In this document: positions 48,469-58,800 of the stretch, one piece after another
Layout: the number at the start of each line of letters is the position of its first letter
How positions within the stretch are numbered: position 1 is the stretch's first letter
From: Pigmentiphaga sp. NML030171
Lineage (GTDB): Bacteria > Pseudomonadota > Gammaproteobacteria > Burkholderiales > Burkholderiaceae_B
NCBI RefSeq assembly: GCF_002188635.1
Contig: NZ_NINX01000041.1
Location: 1-64,000, forward strand
DNA: 64,000 bases
Direction of reading: 5' to 3'
Notes under the pieces: generated by a model
Told to the model about the DNA's origin: nothing
What the model saw: the letters and a program-made list of their open reading frames with translations, nothing else
Databases searched by the model: none
Made by a program: the position numbers and the translations under genes

Positions 48469-49336
48469 TTCCCGGGATCCCGTGGCGCCGGACGAGATCT
48501 TGCCCGACGCCGCAGGATCGCTGTTCCGGCGGACGCCCCTGGCGGCCGCTCCGGCGCCCGCCAGGCAGGCGCGTCCGCGTGGCCGTGGGCACCGGGTGGA
48601 CGATGTCCCCGCCTTCCTGATCCACAGTTATCCCTATCGCGAGACCTCGCTGATCCTGGACGTGTTCACGCGTTCCCACGGACGGCTGGCCCTGGTGGCC
48701 AAGGGCGCGAAGCGGCCTCATTCGGCGCTGCGGCCGGTACTGATCGCCTTCCAGCGGCTGAGCCTGTCCTGGAGCGGCGCGGGCGAGATCAAGACCCTGG
48801 TGCGGGCCGAGTGGTCCGGGGCACCCCAGCGCCTGCAAGGGGCCGCAGCCATGTCGGGCTGGTACCTGAACGAGCTGCTGCTGCGCCTGCTGGGACGCGA
48901 CGATCCGCACGAATCCTTGTACGACGCCTATGTCGACGCCTTGTCCAGGCTGGCCGCGCAGCCCCGGTTGTCGGCTGCCTTGAGGGAGTTCGAATGGCGG
49001 CTGCTGTGCGAGATCGGCTATGGCTTCGACCCGGCCGCAACGGGCAACGACGAGCCCGTGCAAGCCGGCATGCGCTACCGTGTGCCGCTGGAAGCCGGGC
49101 CGGAGCCCGAGGAGCCCGAAGCGCCGCAACTGGGCACGCCTATTACCGGTGAGTCGCTGTTGGCGCTGGCCGCGGGCCGCTTCGACGATGTCGCCGCCGA
49201 GCCCGAGCTGCGCCGCTTGCTGCGGGAACGGCTGGACTATCATATGAATGGCCGGCCGATGGCGACGCGGCAGGTATTGCGAGACCTGAGGAGTTTTCCC
49301 CCCCTGCGCGCTGACGCGCGCCCCCCCCGGGGGTGA
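48461..49336 (+). CDS. recO: DNA repair protein RecO, with C-terminus formed by a dispersed repeat
   Basis: Recombination mediator that helps load RecA in the RecFOR pathway, 291 residues. The N-terminus carries a ~45-residue disordered extension rich in Ala/Pro/Arg. The OB fold follows ([35 protein letters not shown]), then the helical domain with [16 protein letters not shown] and [10 protein letters not shown]. The zinc cysteines of some RecO proteins are missing. RecO proteins usually end soon after a VLRDLRS-like segment; here VLRDLRSF is followed by about 13 residues and a stop encoded by GC-rich repeat copy E. It overlaps era by 8 bp. Confidence 0.92.
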   Translation: MSNSRDPVAPDEILPDAAGSLFRRTPLAAAPAPARQARPRGRGHRVDDVPAFLIHSYPYRETSLILDVFTRSHGRLALVAKGAKRPHSALRPVLIAFQRLSLSWSGAGEIKTLVRAEWSGAPQRLQGAAAMSGWYLNELLLRLLGRDDPHESLYDAYVDALSRLAAQPRLSAALREFEWRLLCEIGYGFDPAATGNDEPVQAGMRYRVPLEAGPEPEEPEAPQLGTPITGESLLALAAGRFDDVAAEPELRRLLRERLDYHMNGRPMATRQVLRDLRSFPPLRADARPPRG

Positions 49337-49376
49337 TGCGGGCGGACCGGCGGAGCCGGATCCACCGCATCCTGGA
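49298..49376 (-). repeat. GC-rich dispersed repeat, copy E (short form), overlapping the recO 3' end
   Basis: Read on the minus strand: ATGCGGTGGATCCGGCTCCG, CCGGTCCGCCCGCATC, then a run of C and G and GCGCGCGTCAGCGCGCAGGG. Same plan and flanks as copy B. On the plus strand it supplies the last ~13 recO codons and the TGA at 49334, then fills most of the gap before pdxJ. Confidence 0.83.
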
Positions 49377-49431
49377 AAAGCCGCCGATTGACCGGCGAGA
49401 GGGGCTGAATGGATGGAATTGTTGGATATCT

Positions 49432-50178
49432 ATGATTGATCTGGGCGTCAATATCGACCACGTGGCGACGCTGCGGCAGCAGCGGCACGTTTCCTATCCG
49501 GATCCGGTCCGGGCCGCGCTGGTGGCAGAGGAGGCGGGCGCGGACCTGATTACCTTGCATCTGCGCGAGGATCGCCGGCATATCCAGGACGCGGATGTCG
49601 AGAGCCTGCGGGGCAAGCTGCGCACGCGCATGAACCTGGAATGCGCCATCACGCCGGAAATGCTGGAGATCGCCTGCCGGATCCGGCCACAGGACGTCTG
49701 CCTGGTGCCCGAGAAACGCCAGGAGCTCACCACCGAAGGCGGACTGGACGTGCTGGGGCATTTCGACGATGTGAAGGCCGCCGTGTCGCGGTTGCACGAT
49801 GCCGGCGTGCGGGTGTCGCTGTTCATCGATCCGCAGGCGGACCAGATCGAGGCCGCCGCCCGCACGGGCGCGACCGTGATCGAACTGCATACCGGCGCGT
49901 ATGCCGAGGCCGTGGCGGATGCGGCGCAGCGGGAACTGGCGCGCATCCGGGACGCCGTGGCGGTCGGGTTGCGGCAGGGCTTGCGCGTCAACGCCGGCCA
50001 TGGATTGCACTACGAGAACGTGCAGCCGGTCGCGGCCCTGGACGGCATCGCCGAGCTCAACATCGGCCACGCCATCATCGCCCAGTCCGTGTTCTGCGGC
50101 CTGGAGACGGCGGTGCGCGAGATGAAGGCCCTGATGATCACCGCGCGCAGCGGTGCCTTGCCGAGGCCGGCGCATTGA
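49432..50178 (+). CDS. pdxJ: Pyridoxine 5'-phosphate synthase PdxJ
   Basis: Condenses 1-deoxy-D-xylulose 5-phosphate with 3-amino-2-oxopropyl phosphate to form pyridoxine 5'-phosphate in vitamin B6 synthesis. ATG 49432 gives 248 residues, the usual length. Diagnostic stretches are [53 protein letters not shown] and [11 protein letters not shown]. The open frame extends upstream into repeat copy E, but the conserved protein begins at this ATG. It overlaps acpS (TGATG). Confidence 0.97.
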   Translation: MIDLGVNIDHVATLRQQRHVSYPDPVRAALVAEEAGADLITLHLREDRRHIQDADVESLRGKLRTRMNLECAITPEMLEIACRIRPQDVCLVPEKRQELTTEGGLDVLGHFDDVKAAVSRLHDAGVRVSLFIDPQADQIEAAARTGATVIELHTGAYAEAVADAAQRELARIRDAVAVGLRQGLRVNAGHGLHYENVQPVAALDGIAELNIGHAIIAQSVFCGLETAVREMKALMITARSGALPRPAH

Positions 50179-50609
50179 TGCCCGAGCCGCTGCGCGACGG
50201 TGCGCTTCCCGCCCTGGCCGGCATCGGCATTGACCTGCTGCGGGTCGAACGCATCGAGCAGGCCCTGGCGCGCCGGGGCGACCGCTTCGCGCAGAAGATC
50301 CTGGGCGCCGAGGAATTCGCGAAATTCACCGCGCGCCGCAGCCGCGACCCGCAGCGCGGCGTGCGTTTCCTGGCCACGCGCTTCGCCGCCAAGGAGGCCT
50401 TTTCCAAGGCCGTGGGACTGGGCATGCGCATGCCCATGACCTGGCGCCGCATGCAAACGCTCAACGCGCCGGGCGGGCGGCCCGTCGTGGTCCTGGCCGA
50501 GCCGCTCAAGACCTGGTACGAGGCGCGCTTCGGCGCCGCCCACGTATCGCTGACCGACGAACACGACATGGTCGCCGCCTACGTCATCGTGGAGACGCGG
50601 CGCCCGTGA
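50178..50609 (+). CDS. acpS: Holo-ACP synthase AcpS
   Basis: Transfers 4'-phosphopantetheine from CoA to the serine of ACP. It has 143 residues, slightly above the usual ~126 because of N-terminal additions. The two signatures are present: [16 protein letters not shown] (metal-binding Asp) and [15 protein letters not shown] (Glu). [15 protein letters not shown] closes the fold. It is tightly linked to pdxJ and to the nagZ gene, as in other betaproteobacteria. Confidence 0.96.
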   Translation: MPEPLRDGALPALAGIGIDLLRVERIEQALARRGDRFAQKILGAEEFAKFTARRSRDPQRGVRFLATRFAAKEAFSKAVGLGMRMPMTWRRMQTLNAPGGRPVVVLAEPLKTWYEARFGAAHVSLTDEHDMVAAYVIVETRRP

Positions 50610-50620
50610 CGGATCCGATC

Positions 50621-51682
50621 ATGACTGCATCTCTTTCTTCCTTGCCTGCACCCGGCCCCGTGATGGTGGACGTGGCGGGTTTCGAACTGACCGCGGCCGA
50701 GGCCGAGCGGCTGCGCCACCCGCTGGTGGGCGGAGTGATCCTGTTCGCCCGCAATTTCCGCGACCGGGCGCAACTGACCAGGTTGACCGCCGACATCCAC
50801 GCCGCCCGCGGCGAGCCGCTGTTGATCGCGGTCGACCACGAGGGCGGACGGGTCCAGCGTTTCCGCAGCGATGGCTTCACGGCGCTGCCGCCCATGCGGG
50901 CCCTGGGCCGCCTGTGGGAAAGCGACCCGCTCGAAGCCATGCGCATGGCGACCGATACCGGCCGGGTGCTGGCCGCCGAGCTGCGTGCCTGCGGCGTGGA
51001 CCTGAGTTTCACGCCGGTGCTGGACCTGGATTTCGGCGAAAGCCGCGTCATCCGCGACCGGTCCTTCCATCGCGATCCGCGCGTGGTGGCCATGCTGGCC
51101 CGGGCCTTGATCCAGGGGCTGGCGCTGGCCGGCATGTCCGCCTGCGGCAAGCATTTCCCCGGCCACGGCTTTGCCGCCGCCGATTCCCACTACGAGATCC
51201 CGGTGGACGACCGGTCGCTGGACGAGGTGCTGGGCGAGGACGCGCAGCCCTATCGCTGGCTGGGCGATGCCATCCTGGGCGCCGTGATGCCGGCCCACGT
51301 CATCTATCCGCGGGTCGACAAGTCGCCCGCCGGGTTCTCGCGCAAGTGGGTGACGACCGTGTTGCGCAAGCGCCTCCAGTATGGCGGCGTGGTGTTCTCC
51401 GACGATCTCACCATGGAAGGCGCCTCGGTGGCGGGCGACATCCATGGCCGGGCGATGGCCGCGTTGCGCGCGGGCTGCGACATGGTGCTGGTCTGCAACC
51501 GGCCCGACATGGCGGACGACCTGCTGGGCCGGCTCGACTGGGTCCAGGATCCGGCCTCGGTGGCGCGCATCCGGTCGCTCAAGCCGAGGTTCGCCGCGCA
51601 GGACTGGCAGGCGCTGACGGCCGATCCGGCCTATCGCAAGGCCCGCAAGGCGGTCCAGGCCCTGGCGCGGGCCGGCGCCTGA
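50621..51682 (+). CDS. nagZ: Beta-N-acetylhexosaminidase NagZ
   Basis: Cytoplasmic glycosidase of family 3 that removes GlcNAc from anhydro-muropeptides in cell-wall recycling. From ATG 50621 it has 353 residues; GTG 50606, overlapping the acpS stop as GTGA, is in frame and possible. [31 protein letters not shown] (with the loop His) and the nucleophile Asp in [12 protein letters not shown] are typical. The products of this pathway can influence beta-lactamase induction in bacteria that carry AmpR. Confidence 0.95.
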   Translation: MTASLSSLPAPGPVMVDVAGFELTAAEAERLRHPLVGGVILFARNFRDRAQLTRLTADIHAARGEPLLIAVDHEGGRVQRFRSDGFTALPPMRALGRLWESDPLEAMRMATDTGRVLAAELRACGVDLSFTPVLDLDFGESRVIRDRSFHRDPRVVAMLARALIQGLALAGMSACGKHFPGHGFAAADSHYEIPVDDRSLDEVLGEDAQPYRWLGDAILGAVMPAHVIYPRVDKSPAGFSRKWVTTVLRKRLQYGGVVFSDDLTMEGASVAGDIHGRAMAALRAGCDMVLVCNRPDMADDLLGRLDWVQDPASVARIRSLKPRFAAQDWQALTADPAYRKARKAVQALARAGA

Positions 51683-51692
51683 GGAGGGCGAC

Positions 51693-53618
51693 ATGGCCGG
51701 CCGCAAGAAGGACGAGAACCAGGCCCCGGAGACGACGGCGCAGCCGGACGCGCCCGTGGCGCCCCCGGCGTCGCCCGCTCCGGCCGCCGCGGAAGAGCCC
51801 GGGCAGGCCTTCGACATCAAATCCTTCCTGGCGCAGCTTCCGCACCTGCCGGGCGTGTACCGGCACATCAACGCGGAAGGCGAGGTGATGTACGTCGGCA
51901 AGGCGCGGGACCTGAAGAAGCGCGTTTCCTCGTATTTCCAGAAGCAGGTGGGCAGCCCGCGCATCGCGCATATGCTGGCCCGCGTGGCGCGGGTCGAGGT
52001 CACCGTGACGCGCTCCGAGGCCGAGGCGCTGCTGCTGGAAAACAACCTGATCAAGTCGCTGGCGCCGCGCTACAACATCCTGTTCCGCGACGACAAGTCC
52101 TATCCCTACCTGAAGGTCAGCGGCCATGCGTTCCCCCGCATCGCGTACTATCGCGGGACCACCGACCGCGCCAACCAGTACTTCGGCCCTTTCCCCAACG
52201 TGTGGGCGGTACGCGAAAGCATACAGATCCTGCAGAAGGTCTTTCGCCTGCGCACCTGCGAGGACACGGTCTTCGCCAACCGGTCGCGGCCGTGCCTGCT
52301 GTACCAGATCCACCGCTGTTCCGGGCCCTGCGTGGGCCTGGTCTCGCAAGAGGACTACGCCCTGGACGTGGACCGGGCCACGCAGTTCCTGCGCGGCCAG
52401 ACCCAGGCCGTGCTCACGGACATCGAGACGCGGATGTTCGCCGCCTCGCAGGAGATGCGCTTCGAGGAAGCCGCCGCCCTGCGCGACCAGTTGTCGGCCC
52501 TGTCGCGCGTGCTGCACCAGCAGACCATGGAGGGGGGCAGCGGCGATACCGACGTGATCGCGGTCGACATGCAGGGGGGCAAGGCCTGCGTGAACCTGGC
52601 GATGGTGCGGGGCGGGCGCCACCTGGGCGACAAGGCCTTCTTCCCTTCGCATACCGATGGCGATTCGCCCGCCGAGGTGCTGGAGGCCTTCATGTCCCAG
52701 CACTACATTGACCGTGCCTTGCCCGGCACCATCGTCGTGTCGCACCCCTTGCCCGACGCCGACTTGGTCGCGATGCTGGCGGAGCAGGCCGGATCGAAGG
52801 TCAATCTCGTCAAGCAACCGCAGGGCGTGCGCAAGAGCTGGCTCGAGCAGGCCAGGAAGAACGCCGAACTGGCGCTGGCGCGAGTGCTGGCCGAGGCCGG
52901 GTCGCAGCAGGCGCGCACCGCGGCCCTGGCCCAGGTGTTGGGCATAGACGCCGACGAGGCCGCGCTGGAAACCCTGCGCATGGAGTGCTTCGACATCAGC
53001 CACACCGCCGGCGAGGCGACGCAGGCCTCGTGCGTGGTCTACCACCACCATGCCATGCAGCCCAAGGAGTATCGTCGCTACAATATCGACGACATCACCG
53101 GCGGCGACGACTATGCGGCCATGCGGCAGGTGCTGACGCGCCGCTACGAGAAAATCGCCGATGGGGGAGGGATCATGCCCGACGTCGTGCTGATCGACGG
53201 CGGCAAGGGGCAGGTCGAGATCGCCCGCCAGGTGTTCGCCGAACTGGGGCTGGACATCGGGCTGCTGGTCGGCGTCGCCAAGGGGGAAGGGCGCAAGGTG
53301 GGCTTGGAGACGCTGGTTTTCGCCGACGGCCGCGAGCCGCTGGCGTTGGGGGGCGAGTCGGCCGCGCTGATGCTGGTCGCGCAGATCCGCGACGAGGCGC
53401 ACCGGTTCGCCATCACCGGCATGCGGGCGAGGCGGGCCAAGGCCCGCAACGTGTCGCGGCTGGAGGAAATCGAGGGTGTCGGCGCCAAGCGCCGGCAGCG
53501 CCTGCTGGCGCGCTTCGGCGGCCTGCGCGGGGTGATCTCGGCCAGCGTGGAGGACCTGGCGTCCGTCGAGGGCATCTCCCTGGAACTGGCCGAGCGCATC
53601 CACCGCCAACTGCACTGA
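51693..53618 (+). CDS. uvrC: Excinuclease ABC subunit C (UvrC)
   Basis: Makes both incisions in nucleotide excision repair. It has 641 residues. An N-terminal Pro/Ala-rich extension of ~37 residues precedes the GIY-YIG domain ([21 protein letters not shown]). The UVR motif lies around [16 protein letters not shown], and the RNase H-like endonuclease half includes [20 protein letters not shown] and [13 protein letters not shown]. Tandem HhH motifs close the protein ([18 protein letters not shown]). It is 10 bp after nagZ. Confidence 0.97.
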   Translation: MAGRKKDENQAPETTAQPDAPVAPPASPAPAAAEEPGQAFDIKSFLAQLPHLPGVYRHINAEGEVMYVGKARDLKKRVSSYFQKQVGSPRIAHMLARVARVEVTVTRSEAEALLLENNLIKSLAPRYNILFRDDKSYPYLKVSGHAFPRIAYYRGTTDRANQYFGPFPNVWAVRESIQILQKVFRLRTCEDTVFANRSRPCLLYQIHRCSGPCVGLVSQEDYALDVDRATQFLRGQTQAVLTDIETRMFAASQEMRFEEAAALRDQLSALSRVLHQQTMEGGSGDTDVIAVDMQGGKACVNLAMVRGGRHLGDKAFFPSHTDGDSPAEVLEAFMSQHYIDRALPGTIVVSHPLPDADLVAMLAEQAGSKVNLVKQPQGVRKSWLEQARKNAELALARVLAEAGSQQARTAALAQVLGIDADEAALETLRMECFDISHTAGEATQASCVVYHHHAMQPKEYRRYNIDDITGGDDYAAMRQVLTRRYEKIADGGGIMPDVVLIDGGKGQVEIARQVFAELGLDIGLLVGVAKGEGRKVGLETLVFADGREPLALGGESAALMLVAQIRDEAHRFAITGMRARRAKARNVSRLEEIEGVGAKRRQRLLARFGGLRGVISASVEDLASVEGISLELAERIHRQLH

Positions 53619-53661
53619 CCCCTGCCGAGAACTTTTCCCCGTAGCCTGTTAGCATTCGACC

Positions 53662-54231
53662 ATGCCTCTGAACCTGCCGATTATCCTGACCTGGGTGCGG
53701 ATCGCCATGATCCCGCTGGTCGTCAGCGTGTACTACGTACCGGAGCATGTGCTGCCCACGGCCGTGCGCGATGCGGTGGCCACGGGCATGTTCATCTTCG
53801 CCGCGCTGACGGACTGGCTCGATGGCTGGCTGGCGCGGCGGCTGAACCAGACATCCTCGTTCGGCGCCTTCCTGGACCCCGTGGCCGACAAGCTCATGGT
53901 CAGCGCGGCGCTGCTCGTGCTGCTGAACCTGGGGCGGGTCGACGCCATGATCGCACTGGTCATCATCGGCCGCGAGATCACCATTTCGGCCCTGCGCGAA
54001 TGGATGGCCAAGATCGGCGCCAGCACCAGCGTCGCCGTGCACTGGCTGGGCAAGTTCAAGACCGCGGCGCAGATGACCGCGATCCCGTGCCTGCTGTACG
54101 GCGGACGCGTGGCCGGCATCGACACGCTTTGGTGGGGGTCGAGGCTGATCGAGATCGCCGCCGTGCTGACCGTGTGGTCGATGATGTATTACCTGCAGCG
54201 GGCCTGGCCGGTCATCCGGCGATCTGCCTAG
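53662..54231 (+). CDS. pgsA: CDP-diacylglycerol-glycerol-3-phosphate 3-phosphatidyltransferase PgsA
   Basis: Inner-membrane enzyme making phosphatidylglycerol phosphate from CDP-diacylglycerol and glycerol 3-phosphate. It has 189 residues and about five membrane helices. The CDP-alcohol phosphotransferase motif is complete: DWLDGWLARRL, then GAFLDPVADK, with the four aspartates in place. It ends the long housekeeping block. The next gene, an MFS transporter, follows after 56 bp. Confidence 0.97.
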   Translation: MPLNLPIILTWVRIAMIPLVVSVYYVPEHVLPTAVRDAVATGMFIFAALTDWLDGWLARRLNQTSSFGAFLDPVADKLMVSAALLVLLNLGRVDAMIALVIIGREITISALREWMAKIGASTSVAVHWLGKFKTAAQMTAIPCLLYGGRVAGIDTLWWGSRLIEIAAVLTVWSMMYYLQRAWPVIRRSA

Positions 54232-54287
54232 GGCCGGCACGGCGGGATTCGCGGCGCAGTCCGCAGAGCAATAAAGCAGGAGACGAC

Positions 54288-55529
54288 GTGCAGCAAGCAT
54301 TGGCCGCCCCCGGGATGAGGTTCGCCCGGCGCAGGCTCGACTGGAAAGTCATCGGACTGGTGGGAATCGCCCATGCGAGCTCCCATTTCTTCCAACTGGT
54401 GATTCCTTCGTTGTTCGCGCCGCTGGCGGCGGAGTTCGGACTGGGATTTGCCGAACTGGGGGTCCTGGTCGCGGTGTTCTATGCGATCTCGGGCGTGGGC
54501 CAGGCCAGTTCCGGCTTCGTGGTGGACCGTGCGGGCGCGCGTCCGGTCCTGTGGTTCGGGCTCGCCTGCTTCGTCGTGGCGGGCCTGCTGCTCGGGCTGG
54601 CCAGCAACTATGGCTGGCTGATGGCCGCGGCCGTCGTGGCCGGCATCGGCAATTCGGTGTTCCACCCGGTTGATTTCTCCATCCTGAACCGCCGCGTCAG
54701 CAGTCCCCGCCTGGGACACGCCTTCAGCGCGCACGGCATCACCGGGAATCTGGGCTGGGCCACCACGCCCATATTCATCACGACGCTCACCCACCTGTTC
54801 AACTGGCGGGTCGCCGCCTTCGGCGCGGGCCTGCTGGTGGCAGTCATCCTGGCCATGACGGTGGTGGGCCGGCGCCTGCTGGCGGTGGAGGCGGCGCGCC
54901 GCCCCGCCCGCGGGCGCCGCCTGGACGCGGCCCCGGCGGGTACGTCGCTGGGCGCGCTGCTGATCAACCCCGTAGTGTGGGGGGCCTTCCTGTTCTTCAT
55001 GTTTTCGTCCGTCGCGATCTCGGCGGTCCAGAACTACACCATTCCCATCCTGGGTTCCATCTACGGCATCTCCAGCGTGACCGCCAGTACCGCGCTGTCC
55101 GGCTACATGGTGGCCGGCGCCTGCGGAATGGTGCTGGGCGGATTCCTGGTCTCCAGCGGTCCCTACAGCGAGCGCATCGTCGGCATGTCCTTCGTGGCGG
55201 CCGGCGCGCTGTTGGCCCTGCTGGCCACCGGCTGGCTGCCGGTGGCGGCGGCGGTACCCTGCGTCGCCCTGGCGGGGTTGTGCGCGGGCGTCGCGGGGCC
55301 GTCCCGCGACATGCTGGTACGCCGGGTCACGCCGCGCGGCGCCACGGGCTCGGTCTACGGATTGGTATACTCCGGCATGGACACGGGTTCGGCGTTGGCA
55401 CCGCTTGCCTTTGGCGTGATGCTGGATGCGGGCCTGCGGCAGGGGCCCTACCTGGGCGCATTTCTTGCGTTCGTACTCGCGGCCTTCTTCGCCGCGCTGA
55501 TCGCCGCCAAGGCGCGGCGCGTGCACTGA
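54288..55529 (+). CDS. MFS transporter, Fsr-like
   Basis: Predicted 12-helix transporter of 413 residues. GTG 54288 has CAGGAGA five bases upstream. The first helix region (GIAHASSHFFQLVIPSLFAP) resembles the fosmidomycin-resistance (Fsr) branch. The loop after helix 2 (SGFVVDRAGARPVLW) is the MFS A-motif in relaxed form. The middle holds a basic cytoplasmic loop (~200-220). The substrate is unknown. It ends about 350 bp before the large regulator gene and may mark the start of an accessory region. Confidence 0.85.
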   Translation: MQQALAAPGMRFARRRLDWKVIGLVGIAHASSHFFQLVIPSLFAPLAAEFGLGFAELGVLVAVFYAISGVGQASSGFVVDRAGARPVLWFGLACFVVAGLLLGLASNYGWLMAAAVVAGIGNSVFHPVDFSILNRRVSSPRLGHAFSAHGITGNLGWATTPIFITTLTHLFNWRVAAFGAGLLVAVILAMTVVGRRLLAVEAARRPARGRRLDAAPAGTSLGALLINPVVWGAFLFFMFSSVAISAVQNYTIPILGSIYGISSVTASTALSGYMVAGACGMVLGGFLVSSGPYSERIVGMSFVAAGALLALLATGWLPVAAAVPCVALAGLCAGVAGPSRDMLVRRVTPRGATGSVYGLVYSGMDTGSALAPLAFGVMLDAGLRQGPYLGAFLAFVLAAFFAALIAAKARRVH

Positions 55530-55883
55530 GCTGCCCGGCCCGCCGAGCGCGGGCCTGCCTTCGCTGCGGCGATTCATGTCTTGTCTTTTTGTCAGCGTAA
55601 AACCGACTGAAACATGTTGCACATGCCAAGTTCGCATGATTGTGACATTCTTTTCAATTGGAAAAGATTCGCGGAACGACAACCTCTAGCAAGCGGTCTA
55701 TAAATGATGTATTTAAGTCACCCAAACGCAAAATAAGGGGCCACGAAAAGGCTTCGGCGCGCGGCTTGAAACAGCCGTCACGCATGAACCGTAAGCTTGG
55801 GACTCGGCCGCGGCGGTAAGCCTGGCGGGCTCGCTCCCGGCACGGTTCTCTTCAGACATCTATTGCGCGGAATCCACGAGGCT
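55530..55883. other. AT-rich intergenic region before the BTAD regulator gene
   Basis: A 354-bp gap with no convincing gene. A GGCCCGC/GCGGGCC hairpin (55537-55555) follows the MFS gene without a T run. From ~55565 to 55740 the sequence is strikingly AT-rich for this genome, with CTTTTC-AATTG-GAAAAG (inverted repeat, 55650-55666) and a TATAAATGATGTATTTAAG stretch near 55698. These look like promoter and operator material for the regulator gene. Confidence 0.55.
55650..55666. promoter_or_regulatory. Inverted repeat CTTTTC-N5-GAAAAG
   Basis: Six-base perfect arms around AATTG in the AT-rich region, ~220 bp before the regulator start. It could be an operator. No known motif was matched. Confidence 0.3.
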
Positions 55884-58800
55884 ATGCGATCTTCGCTCTC
55901 TTTGTACCTGTTGGGGCCCCTGGCCATGGAAAGCGCGGATGGACCGCTTTCCATTCGTTACAACAAGGCAAGAGCGTTGCTGGCGTACCTGGCACTCGAG
56001 GGCGGCTTCCATACGCGCGAGGCGCTGGCCTTCATGCTGTGGCCCGACGCCAGCGTGCAGGCCGGCCGGGAAAACCTGCGGCGCATGCTGTTCCTGCTGA
56101 AGGACGCCCTCAAGCCCGATGCGATCGAAAGCAGCCGCGACGTGCTCAGGCTGCGCGCCGAGGCCGGCTTGTGGACCGATGTCGGAGCCTTCACTTCCGT
56201 GCTGGATGGGGAGCAGCGCGCGCTGGCCATGGGTGCGGTGATCGACTCCGAGCGCATCGCGCATGCGGTGGCGCTGTATCGCGGCGAATTCCTGCAGGGG
56301 CTGGAGCTGGACGATGCGCCCGACTTCGGTAATTGGGTGCAGATGCGCCGGGAGCAATATCACCAGCGCTATCTCCAGGCACTGGGGATGCTGGTCGAGA
56401 GCCACGAGCGGGAAGGGAACCTGCAGGCGGGCATCGAATGCGCCGAACAATGGGTGACCGTCGCGCCGCTGGACGGCACGGCCTGGCACCAGATGCTGCG
56501 CCTGCTGGTGAAAGCCGGCCAGCTGGATCGGGCAAGGCGCGAGTTTCAGCGTTATCGCCACCTGCTCGACATGGAACTGGGAACCACGCCGGATGCTTCG
56601 GTGGCGGCGCTGCTCGAGGCGCCTGGCACGGGCCGCGAGGCTGGAGCGCGCCGGCAGGCGTCGATGGGCGAGCGCCGCCAACTGACCGTGCTTTCCTGCG
56701 AATTCGAGGTGACCGGCGAACCCGAGGACATCGTCGAGGTCCAGCGTCAGCTGATGGCCTGCTGCGAACCGACGCTGCGGGCCGCGGGCGCCCACGTCGT
56801 GCGCATGCCCAGCGGGTTGCTGGCCTATTTCGGCTATCCCTTCGCGCAGGAGGATTCCGCGCGGCGCGCCGTGACGGCGGCGCTGGTGTGCCACAACAGC
56901 ATCTGGTCGCGGCATTGGGGCGACGAGGAAAGCAGCCTGCCGGTGCGCGTCGCCTTGGGCGTGCATACCGGCATCGCCATCAGTTCCGCCGAGAACGACG
57001 TTCCCGACGCGGGCGGGATGGTGTCGCGCCTGGCGCTCCAGCTTGGCGCCATGGCCGGCGGGGCCGGCGTGGCCGTCAGCGACGTCACCCTGCACCTGCT
57101 GGGCGACGAGTACGGTATCGAGCCGGCGGGACAGCTGACCGACTGGTCCCGCGGTGTCGAGGTGCAGGTTTTCCTGGTCAGCGGCAAGCATTCCCCGGAA
57201 CGGCAGGACGCTGCGCGCGCGTTCTGCGGGCGGGACGAGGAAATGGCGCGGCTCGTCGACGCCTACCACCGGGGAGGGTGCTACGTCGGCCTGGTGCGCG
57301 GCGAGGCGGGGCTCGGGAAGTCCTTTCTCGTGGAGCATTTCTGCGACACCCTGCAGGTCGAGCGCGTCGTCCTGCAATGCTCGTCCGAGCTCAGGCAGAT
57401 GCCCTATCACCCCTTCGTGCGATGGATGCGCGCCTGCGAGCGCCTTGCCGCCGAACCGTCATCCCTGCCCGAAAGCGCGCAGCGCATACTCGAGACGATC
57501 GGCCAGCGCATGATGGTCGGGGCACAGGCGGGTACACCCGGCCCGGGCATGCCCGGCGCGGTGGACGAGATCGGCGCCTTGTGCCACGAATTGCTGCGGG
57601 TCATGGTGCCCGAAGGCGGCGTCATCTGCTTCGACGACGTGCATTGGGCCGATCCTTCCACGCGCGACGTCCTGGCCCTGCTCGTGGAGCATCCTTTGCC
57701 CGACCGGATGCTGCTCATTACCGCCCGGCCCGAGTTCGTGCCGCCGTGGAAGCACACGGTCGCGGTCGATCATCTGGACCTGGGGCCCATGGACGATTTC
57801 GCCGTGGTGGACCTGGTGCACGCGGTGGCCGATGGCGAGGACATCGACGCGGAGCTGTTGCGCGACATCATCAAGCGCTCGGAAGGGATTCCGCTGTATG
57901 CCGAGGAACTGACCCGCGACGTGCTGGCGGACCGGCGGGATCCGTCCGCGCCGTGGTCGCTGCCCGCTTCGCTGCAGGACTTGCTGATGGCTCGCATCGA
58001 CAGCGTGGGCCGCGCGCGCCCCGTCGCGCAATTCGCCTCGGTAGTGGGCGGCGAGTTCACGCTGGACCTGCTGGCCGACGCCACGGGCGAGCCTCGCGCC
58101 GAGCTGGCCGAGGCGCTGGCCATCATGCTGCGCCAGAACATCATCGTGCGCTGCGACGAAAAGGCCTACGCCTTCCGCCATACCCTGCTGCGCGAGGCGG
58201 CCTACCAGTCGCAGACGCGCGTGGCGCGGGTCCAGGCGCACGCGCGTCTGGCCCGGCGGCTCGAATCCAGCCTGGCCGAGGGCAACCCGGAGGTGCTGGC
58301 CTGGCATTACTCCGGCGCCGGCAGCCGCGCGCCCGCCGTCAAGTACCTGCTGGAGGCCGCGCGCAAGGCGGCCGCGCAATGCGCATATCGCGAGGCGGTC
58401 AGCTACTATCGCAGCGCGCTGGAATGGTTCGAGCGGCAGGGCGAGGGCATCGACGCCATCATGGAGGAGTTGCGCATCCGGATGGAGTTCGGCATCCAAT
58501 TGTGCGCGCTCTACGGTTTCGGTTCCGAGCAGGCGGTGGAGACCTTCCGCTCGGCGCTGACCCTGGCGCAGCCGCTGGGCGACGACCCCCGGCTGTTCCC
58601 GATCTATTGGGGGCTGTGGACCAGCGCCAGCTCATGGGCCAATTTCTCGATGACGCTGACGCTGGCGGAAACGCTGCTGCGGATGGCGGGCACCGCCGGG
58701 GATCCCAACCTGCTGTCCCACGCCTACTATGCGCGGGGCTACAGTCATTTCTTCCTGGGGCGCTTTGCCGAGGCGGTGGCGGATCTCGAACACGGCGCCA

